Source of the DNA: Nanobdellati archaeon
GTDB taxonomy: Archaea > Nanobdellota > Nanobdellia > Woesearchaeales > JAADFO01
Direction of reading: 5' to 3'
Assembly: GCA_013152815.1 (NCBI GenBank)
Contig: JAADFO010000063.1
Location: 1-46,757 of the forward strand
Length of the DNA stretch: 46,757 bases
This document shows, piece by piece, positions 36,836 to 45,210 of this stretch. Position 1 is the first letter of the stretch, and each line of letters begins with the position of its first letter. A program made the position numbers and the translations under genes. Below the pieces are notes generated by a model. That model worked only from the letters and a program-made list of their open reading frames with translations, made no database searches and was not told the origin of the DNA.

Positions 36836-37288
36836 TCAGAGCCGTTGGCCGCAGACCGCGCAGAAGCTCGCCCGCACCGGCATCCTGGTGCCGCAGTTGC
36901 TGCAGACCTTCACGCCCTGGGGAGCAGGTTGGGTAGGTTCCTGTCTCTGTTGTTGCTGTTGTATCCCCTGTGCCTGTCCTGCCTGAGTTGGCTGGTTCAC
37001 TCTTGTTTTCCGGGCGTCCGGAAAGGGGCTTTTCGCGTTCCATTCAGGGACCTTGAAGCCTTCGCTCTTCTCCCTGCTGATGCGGTAGATGCCGAAGAGG
37101 ATAAGAAATACCCCTGCAAAGATGAAAAGGGCGAACTTGTTCGTCCCGGTCTTGCTGTTGAGGACAAGAGATCCTACCGTAACAAGGATGCCCGCCACCA
37201 GGAGGGTCGCTCCCCGCATATGGCTTCCTGGTCTGCCTTTAGGCCTTTTCCTGCTTCTTTCCATTCTTGCCGATGACCGTGATTCCAT
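36836..37288 (-). CDS. Membrane protein with C-terminal zinc ribbon
   Basis: Two TM segments and 'VCSNCGTRMPVRASFCAVCGQRL'. Confidence 0.7.
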   Translation of the reverse strand: MESRSSARMERSRKRPKGRPGSHMRGATLLVAGILVTVGSLVLNSKTGTNKFALFIFAGVFLILFGIYRISREKSEGFKVPEWNAKSPFPDARKTRVNQPTQAGQAQGIQQQQQRQEPTQPAPQGVKVCSNCGTRMPVRASFCAVCGQRL

Positions 37289-38537
37289 GCATGTACGGAT
37301 GCAGCGCTTTCGGGATCCCGACAGAGCCGTCCTTCTGCTGGAAATTCTCGAGTATCGCGACCATCACCCTTGTCGTGGCGATGGCTGTGCCGTTGAGCGT
37401 GTGCACTGTCCTGTTCCCCTCTTTGCTCCTGAAGCGGATGTTCAGGCGGTTCGCCTGGTAATCGGTGCAGTTGGACACCGAGACGACCTCTCTATACTTC
37501 TTCTGCACCGGCATCCACACCTCGATGTCATACTTCTTCGCGGCGACGCTGCCGATATCCCCTGTGCAGATGTTGACGACCTGATAGGGCAGTCCGAGCT
37601 TCCTGAAGAGCTCCTCTGCGTTCCTGAGGAGTTCCTCCTGCATGTTCCAGGAGTCCTCAGGCCTGCAGAACACGAACTGTTCCACCTTCGAGAACTGGTG
37701 GACACGGAATATGCCCTTGGTGTCCTTGCCGTGGGAACCCGCCTCCTTGCGGAAGCAGGGCGAGATTCCGGCCAGCCGCATGGGCAGCTGTTCCGGGAAG
37801 AGAAGCTCATCCATGTACATGGCTGCCATGGGATGCTCTGAGGTCGCGATGAGATAGAGGTCTTCTCCCTCGATCTTGTACATGACCTCTTCGAAGTCGT
37901 TGAGGTCGGTGACGCCTTCATAGGGTTGCCGTCTCATCATGAACGGCGGCTGTATCAGCGAAAAACCTTTGTCGTAGAGCTCGTCCAGGGCAAAACGTAT
38001 CAGCGCCTGCTCCAGGAGCACCAGCTCATCCTTCAGGTAATAGAACCGTGCACCGGCAATCTTCGCAGCCCGCTCCAGGTCAGCGAGGTCATGCCGTTCC
38101 ATGAGATCGACGTGGGACATGAGCGGGAAGCTTTTCTCTGTCACCTTTCCTACCTTGCGGATGACCTGGTTGCCTTCTTCGCCATCTCCATAGGGGACCG
38201 ACTCATGGAGGATGTTCGGCAGGGACATGAGGATCCTGCGTATGTCCTTCCGCAGGACATCCTGCTCCTCCTCAATCTCTGCTATCCTCGGGGGTATCTT
38301 CTTTGCCTTCGCAAGCTCTTTCGCTGCATCTTTTCCTTCTTTCTTCAGCCGGGCTATCTCTTTGGTGAGTGCGTTGCGCTGATGACGGAGCTGTTCTGAT
38401 TCCTGTATCAGGGAACGGTGCTTCCTGTCGATGGCAAGTGCTTCATCGATGAGCGCGATCTTCGCGGTATCTTTTCTTTTCTCCAGATCCTTGCGGATGA
38501 GGTCAGGAGATTCCCGCAGCATCCTGATGTTGAGCAT
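37239..38537 (-). CDS. serS: Seryl-tRNA synthetase
   Basis: N-terminal coiled-coil; 'FRKEAGSHGKDTKGIFRVHQFSKVEQFVF', 'VSNCTDYQANRLNIRFRSKEGN..VHTLNGTAIATTRVMVAILEN'. Confidence 0.97.
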   Translation of the reverse strand: MLNIRMLRESPDLIRKDLEKRKDTAKIALIDEALAIDRKHRSLIQESEQLRHQRNALTKEIARLKKEGKDAAKELAKAKKIPPRIAEIEEEQDVLRKDIRRILMSLPNILHESVPYGDGEEGNQVIRKVGKVTEKSFPLMSHVDLMERHDLADLERAAKIAGARFYYLKDELVLLEQALIRFALDELYDKGFSLIQPPFMMRRQPYEGVTDLNDFEEVMYKIEGEDLYLIATSEHPMAAMYMDELLFPEQLPMRLAGISPCFRKEAGSHGKDTKGIFRVHQFSKVEQFVFCRPEDSWNMQEELLRNAEELFRKLGLPYQVVNICTGDIGSVAAKKYDIEVWMPVQKKYREVVSVSNCTDYQANRLNIRFRSKEGNRTVHTLNGTAIATTRVMVAILENFQQKDGSVGIPKALHPYMHGITVIGKNGKKQEKA

Positions 38538-38608
38538 GGGACAAAAAGAGAAAGAGACATATAAATAGGTTTGGGTCAGTTGTCAGTCAGCCCATGAACG
38601 ATCCACCG

Positions 38609-40492
38609 TCAACCCAGGACGCGGACATCCTCCCGTTCGGTCAGGGCCTCTGCGAGGAGCCGTCCTATCTTGTTCTTCTTGCTTATCTTGATCATGCCGG
38701 ACTTGCCTGCCTTCGCCGACATGAGATAGTCGTCTCCCAGAAAGATGTCCACGTCCTTCTTCGCTCCCTGATGGTCCAGCATCAGCTGCACGTGGTTCTT
38801 GGTCATCTTCACCTGATACGGAAAAACCCGTTTTCCACTGCTGTCCTTCGGCGGCCTGCTCTCCTGCAGCGTGTCCAGGGACTTGACGTCGAGCTTGATC
38901 CCCAGCTGGGCTTCCATCTCCTGGATGTTCTTCCCCTGTTTCCCTATGACCGCGGCAATCTTCCCTTCGGGCACGAAGACGACGGCCTTATGGTCGCTGA
39001 TCATGTCGACCTTGACCCTGTCTGAATACCGGTAGAAGCTCTTCTCGATGCTCTGTTCAGCAAGGTGATGGGCAGGTTTCTTTGTATCGCCATAGCCCAT
39101 GACAGGGACCACGACGGTCTCTTCGCCATAGGTGTACAGTTCATATTCTGCCTTGCCGGTCATGAAATCCTGCACGACCACTATCGGGCGGGCAAGGTCT
39201 GCTTCGGTCATGCCGGCAGGGACCTTCACGGTCATGGTGAGCGAGAGTATCTTCTCGGGGTTCCCGTTCTTGATGAAGATGACCGTGTCGATGATCTGGG
39301 GGATGACTCCCAGCTCTATCCTGCCGACAAAGCGCTGGACCGCGTCCACCGGGTTCGTCGCGTGGACGATGCCGACCATGCCCACGCCCGACAGGCGAAG
39401 ATCAGCGAAGAGCCTGAAATCGTCGGTGTTCCTCATCTCATCAAAGATGGTATAGTCCGGCCTGGTCAGGAGCAGGATGTCGTGGATCTCCTGGTTGCCC
39501 CCCTGGCTCATGGAATACTGGGTGACATTGTCCGGCAGGGAAAGGTCGCGGGGAGCCTCGATGGTCTTCACGATCTTGTCCGAGGAGGCATAATGCTCTG
39601 CCAAGGCCTGGGCAAAGGTGGACTTGCCATGTCCTGGCGCTCCTGCGATCAGGATGCCTTCTGCGTGGGAGATGATGCGTTGGCGAAGCTTCTCCGGCAG
39701 TTCATACTCGTCCAGGGTAAGTTTCCTCACCGGTCTCACTGCGGTGATCTCCCAGCCGTCTGAGAATGCGGGTTTGGTGATGACGATCCTGAACTTGCCC
39801 AGTTGGACGATGGTCGATCCCGGCCGTTCGATCTCCAGAAAGCCATCCCGTCGTATCGATGCCTCTTCGATGATCTCCCTTGAGATCTCCTGGATGAGCT
39901 CCCTGGTCAGTTTCTTCTTGTTCACTTCGACGAAGGTCCATTCCCCTGGATGCCCTTTCTTCGCGTAGGGCACCACATTCTCCCGCAGATGGACGCTCAT
40001 GGTGGTCTTGTCGAAGTAGGATTCCAGGAGGAGCTTCTTGTGGAGCTTCTCTATCTGGATGAAGATGATGGACATGCCCTTCGCTATGGCGACTTCCTTC
40101 TGCACGTTGTCTCCGGTGAAAAGACAGCCTCCTTCGTCATAGGCCAGGTCCCTGATGAGCGCATCGATCTCTCCCATATTCGCGAACTTGATCTCTGCTG
40201 CCGACGGCTTCCTGCCGCCGAAGGCCAGCTCAAAGCCATAGGTCGAAGAGAGCTCTCTGAGCCGGGAGATCTCCTTGAGACCAAGATAGCCGGTCTCCTT
40301 GTTCTCGTTGGCCTGATGTTCCAGTTCTGAAAGGACTGCTTCATGGATGATGATCTTCTTTGGCGTGATCTTGCCTTTCTTCAGGTGGTCTGAGACCAAC
40401 CCTTCCACCAGGACAGATGTGTCGGGGATGAGCTTCTCCACCTCTTGCTCTGGCTCTGGGGCTTTTTTTTGTGGTTTTGGTGATTTTGCCAT
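38609..40492 (-). CDS. PIN domain-ATPase-KH protein (archaeal COG1855-type)
   Basis: PIN 'LIPDTSVLVEGLVS', ATPase 'ILIAGAPGHGKSTFAQALAEHY', KH 'VFVPEGKIAAVIGKQGKNIQEMEAQLGI'. Confidence 0.93.
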   Translation of the reverse strand: MAKSPKPQKKAPEPEQEVEKLIPDTSVLVEGLVSDHLKKGKITPKKIIIHEAVLSELEHQANENKETGYLGLKEISRLRELSSTYGFELAFGGRKPSAAEIKFANMGEIDALIRDLAYDEGGCLFTGDNVQKEVAIAKGMSIIFIQIEKLHKKLLLESYFDKTTMSVHLRENVVPYAKKGHPGEWTFVEVNKKKLTRELIQEISREIIEEASIRRDGFLEIERPGSTIVQLGKFRIVITKPAFSDGWEITAVRPVRKLTLDEYELPEKLRQRIISHAEGILIAGAPGHGKSTFAQALAEHYASSDKIVKTIEAPRDLSLPDNVTQYSMSQGGNQEIHDILLLTRPDYTIFDEMRNTDDFRLFADLRLSGVGMVGIVHATNPVDAVQRFVGRIELGVIPQIIDTVIFIKNGNPEKILSLTMTVKVPAGMTEADLARPIVVVQDFMTGKAEYELYTYGEETVVVPVMGYGDTKKPAHHLAEQSIEKSFYRYSDRVKVDMISDHKAVVFVPEGKIAAVIGKQGKNIQEMEAQLGIKLDVKSLDTLQESRPPKDSSGKRVFPYQVKMTKNHVQLMLDHQGAKKDVDIFLGDDYLMSAKAGKSGMIKISKKNKIGRLLAEALTEREDVRVLG

Positions 40493-40639
40493 TTTACCTA
40501 TCTTCTCTTCCTGAGATTTATATAGTTTTAGCAGCGAGACAAGAATGGCAGAGAAGAAATAGGAAGAGCGAAGAAGAAATAGGAAGAGCAGAGAATGATC
40601 GGTATGGTGGTTGCTTCTTCTGTTCTCTTCTTTTGTCCC

Positions 40640-42736
40640 TTACCTCCGTCTTCCTGCACGGAGGACGATGAAGAGCGTCACCAGGAAGAAGGCCAGCGCG
40701 ACCAGAAGCATGGCCGGAAGATAATTTCCCATGGACCGCAGCATCCTCGATGCCCGTATCTCGACGCTGTCCATCAGATTTACCTTGTCCATCCTCACTG
40801 TTATTTCCCGGTGCGTTCCATAGTCTCGTCCCCGCTCGTCGCTGAAGCCCACCGAGAGGTTGAAGGTGTTGTTTCCTGGTTCCAGTCCCTTGGCCACCAT
40901 GTTCAGGGCGAACTGTTTATCCCCATGGAGTGCGTCCACCTGCCATGTCCGGTCATAGGAGTCGCTGCGGAGCCGTATGGTGAGATTCTTCGGGTCAGAG
41001 GAAGATCCCTTCTTCAGGAGAAAATCGATGTCATAAGGCTGCTTATACTGGACTGTCTTCGGAATCTTCACCTTTTCGATGGAGAGCGCTGGTTCGTCAT
41101 AGACCTCGACGGTCATCTGTTCGAGCATCTCCTTTCCTTCCTGCCCTAGCCGGACGAAGAGCTCTTTCCTTCCCGGAGTGTCGGGGATGTAGGTGAGATT
41201 GCTCTTCTGCTCCTGGGCGATGGGAAGGGTGAAATGGGTGCACCGGTCCAGGCAGAGGGTCATGTTCCGGAGCAGCACATTCCCCCTGTTCTTGACCGTG
41301 CAGCCGATGCGGAGCGTCTCGTTGAGATAGACAAATGATGTTTCAGGGACACAGGTGAGGACGGTCTCCTCTTCAGGGGAAGCTTTTGCTCTGGAGCGTT
41401 CCCGCTCTCTTCCCTGTTCTGCATAGGCCAGGGCATCCTTCTTGCTGATGAACGATCGGCCCTTTCTCGCCCTGAAGATCCCCTGGACGCTGTTGTTGGT
41501 GTTGGTGGCTGCACCGACCGTGAACGTGTAGATGAATTGGTCGTCCAGGGACTGGACCTGGAAAAGGTAATACGCTGTGACAGCTTCCGACGGCCTGACA
41601 AGCACATGCTGGGTCTGTGGCCCGATCAGGGTCACTCCTTTGGAGCGTTGATAGGTCAACCGCAACGGAACATAGGACGACCCGAGGTTCTTCGCCTTCA
41701 CTTCCATGACATTGTAAGAGCCGAGGTCGACCTCCTCCCTGAGGAAAGCCATGCTCAGTGCCACCTTCTTTTCTGACGGGCCATCGAAGCCTGTTACGTT
41801 CACCTGCTCGTCCAGCGGCGATGCCTGAAGGTCGATGTCCCTGCCTTTCCAATGATAGCGGGTGGAACCGGCCTTGGTGTCCTTGTCGTGTTTGAGTTCG
41901 ATGTGGGATGCATCGACGAATCCATACTCCTGATAGCTGATGTCAAAGGGCACCCATCCGAAGCCAGGGAAATAGACCTCTGCCCAGCCGTGGGGGCTGA
42001 AACCTTCGTCGAAGACCTCATAGTCGGTGTAGGCGAGGCCGGAGACATATCTCGCCGGAACTCCGAGGGAGCGCATCATGGCGATGAAGAGCGTCGAGAG
42101 CTCGTCACAGACACCTTTCCTGTTCTCCAATACCCATGATGCCTTCTGGGACGCGTCCGCCGTCAGCGTCGACAGGCTGTACTTGATGTTCTCCTCTACC
42201 CAGGTGGCCACGGTGAAGGCGACATCGTAGAGGTCGTCCTTTCCGGTGGCGAGTTCAGATGCCCTTATCATGATGTCCGGGTCGGCAGCGTCCACATTCG
42301 GCGTCGGCAGGGTATAGCTCTTTATTTCTTCCGAGAGATTTCTCACCGGGAACGCGACTTTTCTGCTTATCCTGGGAAAATGATGGTCTGTGGAGATGTC
42401 CGCGCTCACCGAGAAGGTCAGCCGATCCTGGTCCGGGTCTGAGAACTCGAAGATGAGGTGATCCTTCCCTGTCACCGATCCCGGCCGGGTGACCATATCC
42501 CTCACCTGTTGCCTCTCTGTCTGCCGCGGAAAACTGCTGAGGTTCACCCTTACACTCTGGAGAAGGCTGTCAGCTGATTTTGCTATCACCTTCAGGGTTC
42601 CGGTCATGACGATGGTCGCGTTCATGCCCGACGCGGTATAATACGGTTGTGCTGTCGTGATGGACGTGAAGAGCGTGACCAGTAAGAGAAGAAGCGACAG
42701 CAGGGCCAGCCTATGAGCAAGGGACACCTCTTTCAT
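40640..42736 (-). CDS. Membrane-anchored transglutaminase-like domain protein
   Basis: 'RKGVCDELSTLFIAMMRSLGVPARYVSGLAY...SPHGWAEVYFPGFGWVPFDISY'; signal peptide and C-terminal TM. Confidence 0.88.
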   Translation of the reverse strand: MKEVSLAHRLALLSLLLLLVTLFTSITTAQPYYTASGMNATIVMTGTLKVIAKSADSLLQSVRVNLSSFPRQTERQQVRDMVTRPGSVTGKDHLIFEFSDPDQDRLTFSVSADISTDHHFPRISRKVAFPVRNLSEEIKSYTLPTPNVDAADPDIMIRASELATGKDDLYDVAFTVATWVEENIKYSLSTLTADASQKASWVLENRKGVCDELSTLFIAMMRSLGVPARYVSGLAYTDYEVFDEGFSPHGWAEVYFPGFGWVPFDISYQEYGFVDASHIELKHDKDTKAGSTRYHWKGRDIDLQASPLDEQVNVTGFDGPSEKKVALSMAFLREEVDLGSYNVMEVKAKNLGSSYVPLRLTYQRSKGVTLIGPQTQHVLVRPSEAVTAYYLFQVQSLDDQFIYTFTVGAATNTNNSVQGIFRARKGRSFISKKDALAYAEQGRERERSRAKASPEEETVLTCVPETSFVYLNETLRIGCTVKNRGNVLLRNMTLCLDRCTHFTLPIAQEQKSNLTYIPDTPGRKELFVRLGQEGKEMLEQMTVEVYDEPALSIEKVKIPKTVQYKQPYDIDFLLKKGSSSDPKNLTIRLRSDSYDRTWQVDALHGDKQFALNMVAKGLEPGNNTFNLSVGFSDERGRDYGTHREITVRMDKVNLMDSVEIRASRMLRSMGNYLPAMLLVALAFFLVTLFIVLRAGRRR

Positions 42737-43061
42737 CGGTGAAATCCCCTCTCTGTGGCTATTTAATTGTTTCGCTCAGAAGGACTATTATGAGATCCTC
42801 TGCTTTTTTGCCGAATGCATGATCGTCTGTGCCATCGATGTCAGCATTTCCGACTGAAAGGAGGACAATGATGGCTGGCCAGACGTAATCGACGGGGTTC
42901 GTATACAACGTATACGGTTCCCTTTGGTGCCAGCAACTTGTTGCTGAGCATCGTCGATGGAGTAGGTCATGCATTGGGCATGCTCTTGCAGGGTCTCATA
43001 GCAGCCGCTCAGAAGGATGTTGTAGACAGTCACGCTGATACGTGGCCAGCATCAAGCCGGT

Positions 43062-43081
43062 CGCAGATTTCCTAATCTGCG
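43062..43081. repeat. Perfect hairpin CGCAGATT-TCCT-AATCTGCG
   Basis: 8-bp stem; intergenic, upstream of the Ubl operon. Confidence 0.85.
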
Positions 43082-43233
43082 GAATGTTTTCCTGGCGAGG
43101 GGTCTTTTCCGAAAGATATTCCTTCCCTTCCGGAAACCCATCGTCCTCGTCGAGAACCTTCTGTCTTTTCGTCAGAAAACCAGTTCTTCATTCCTTTCTT
43201 TCCTCGTTGCCATAACTCTGCGAGGTGCGGGAC

Positions 43234-43839
43234 ATGGAAAAGAGTAAACAGAGTAAACAGGCGATATATCTGATCATGACGACAGAACTGGTCAAGGAGA
43301 AGCAAGAGCAGCCATCGGACCGGCGTGACGACAGCGCCTCTGCATCGACCTCTGCCGGCGAATCAGGCCAGTCCAACGAATCCATCGTCCTCTATGAACC
43401 GATGATCAAGGCGGCGAATCTCAATGATGTGCTGAAGTGGAACATGATCGAGCTGAAGGACTACATGCTCAACAACGAACCAGACCTTGTGGGAGACATG
43501 TATCAGAAGGGACCTCAGGAGACTGCAACTGTTGTCAGGGACTTCTATCAAAAGGTCACTGAGAATCCCGGGCGTTTCCGGGCAGACCTCTATCTCTTCC
43601 CCAAGGATACAGGAGAAACAGTAAAGATCATGGTTCGGCCGTTCGATACGGTGGCTGATTTCGCAGACCGTGTCATCGGTGAACAGACGCCCGACATCGA
43701 TGGAATGGAACTCACCGACAAGGTCCTTGCAGGCATGTTCCTTCTGGTCGACGGTCTTGGCAGTCTTGGCAGTCTTAGCAATGCGCCACGAATGGATGCA
43801 CCCAACCTGTATCGGTTGCTTGCAGCCTACGGGCAGTGA
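43234..43839 (+). CDS. Putative ubiquitin-like (beta-grasp) protein
   Basis: C-terminal half 'RADLYLFPKDTGETVKIMVRPFDTVADFADRVIGEQ' aligns by eye with ubiquitin '[33 protein letters not shown]'; operonic with E2-like and E1-like genes. Confidence 0.6.
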   Translation: MEKSKQSKQAIYLIMTTELVKEKQEQPSDRRDDSASASTSAGESGQSNESIVLYEPMIKAANLNDVLKWNMIELKDYMLNNEPDLVGDMYQKGPQETATVVRDFYQKVTENPGRFRADLYLFPKDTGETVKIMVRPFDTVADFADRVIGEQTPDIDGMELTDKVLAGMFLLVDGLGSLGSLSNAPRMDAPNLYRLLAAYGQ

Positions 43840-43854
43840 GGTGCTTCTCTGCCC

Positions 43855-45210
43855 ATGCTCACCCTCACCAGCCAGACACCGTTCAGCAGCACGCTAGGTC
43901 AGGGGTATGGCTATGTTCTCATGGGATCCCAGCTGTTCACGCTTGATGATAGGCGGAACGGTCTTGCACGCCATGTCTTCACCGATGGTCAGGTCTACTG
44001 GTTTCAGGGCGGTCTCAATTATGATACCCTGGAAAAACGGATCATCACCAACAATCTTCCCTCCATCCTTGCTGAAGTGAACGATCAGCTGGCCGAGGAA
44101 GCAGCCAGCGGAACCAAGGATCGGCTCAGAGCAGACACCATCCGTGCCTCTTTCAAGCATCTCACTCCGCAAACCTATGAGCAGTATATCCTCCAGCACA
44201 TTCTCGGGAGCTATGATGTTCCTCTCAGGGCATCTCCCGGCAGGTGCACATCATCTGCTGCAAATGAGTGGAGGATCACCGGTCGGGATCTGCTCAGTCG
44301 TCTTCCCATCCTCACTCCACCATACCAGGATACTGCTCTCTATTTTCATCAGGACCTCGTGGATCTGTTCTCTCTTCGGAAAACAAACGACACTTCTGTT
44401 GTTTCTTGGCAGACTGCTCGGCAGCAGGTGATGCAGGCGGTGGCTAATCTCATCAGTTCGAAACAGCGGCTTCAGCCTCAATACATCGCTCTTGGTTCTA
44501 CAAAGCTCTTCAGGAAGTCGACCCTGAGCATCGACATGTTCCTGCAGGAATATGAGCAGCGCTATCAGGGGATCCTTGATGATCTCATCCGGACAAGCAC
44601 CGCAAAGGTGGATAAGTTGAAGATGGTCGCTGCTCAGGACTATCAGCAGAGCAGTGACCAGTTGCGTGCGCTCAGTCGGGGACGTGCCCATCAGCAGGAT
44701 AAGGATCCTATCTGGTACGAACGGCTGACTGACAAGACCTTTCATCTTTTCCTGCGCATACCTCCCTTTGTGATGGTCTCAAGCGAGACCTACTATTATT
44801 TCAAAAGACCTGTCACCGTCAGGATGAAGATATCTTTCGCTGATAGCCACGGAAGTGTGGAACTTCCTCGGATCATCCATCCTCTGAAGTATGTTCATCC
44901 GTTCGTTTATTCCCCTTCAGCCGATGTCAAGGGACAAAGCATCTGCTTCAATAGTGGTTCTTCCTTGACTTCCTTGGGGGTCCGGTTGCACGATACCCCT
45001 GTCCACGGCATGGATGACCCTTCTTTTGCAAGGAATGTCCTCCTGCTTCTCAAGAAGACCGTCAACGGCCTGACGTCGGGCTATGTTGAGGGAGTGAAAC
45101 CTGTCCATAACTTGAGCGCTTTCTCTGACTTGGCTGTTCCTCCCTCTGAGATACCTTCCCACGTGCCTGTCTACTATCAGGACACCATGGACTGGGGCGG
45201 TCAGCGATGA
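43855..45210 (+). CDS. Putative E2-like (UBC-fold) protein with long N-terminal extension
   Basis: C-terminal 'FHLFLRIPPFVMVSSETYYYFKRPVTVRMKISFADSHGSVELPRIIHPLKYVHPFVYSPSADVKGQSICFNSG'; HP motif plus candidate catalytic Cys (codon 44944-44946); SD GAGGTG. Confidence 0.6.
   Translation: MLTLTSQTPFSSTLGQGYGYVLMGSQLFTLDDRRNGLARHVFTDGQVYWFQGGLNYDTLEKRIITNNLPSILAEVNDQLAEEAASGTKDRLRADTIRASFKHLTPQTYEQYILQHILGSYDVPLRASPGRCTSSAANEWRITGRDLLSRLPILTPPYQDTALYFHQDLVDLFSLRKTNDTSVVSWQTARQQVMQAVANLISSKQRLQPQYIALGSTKLFRKSTLSIDMFLQEYEQRYQGILDDLIRTSTAKVDKLKMVAAQDYQQSSDQLRALSRGRAHQQDKDPIWYERLTDKTFHLFLRIPPFVMVSSETYYYFKRPVTVRMKISFADSHGSVELPRIIHPLKYVHPFVYSPSADVKGQSICFNSGSSLTSLGVRLHDTPVHGMDDPSFARNVLLLLKKTVNGLTSGYVEGVKPVHNLSAFSDLAVPPSEIPSHVPVYYQDTMDWGGQR

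Noticed and set aside
43820-43839. Terminal YGQ of the Ubl as evidence for a Pup-like system
   Set aside because: Rest of the protein is beta-grasp-like, not Pup-like, and no Dop/PafA homologue is seen; kept only as a note on possible C-terminal processing
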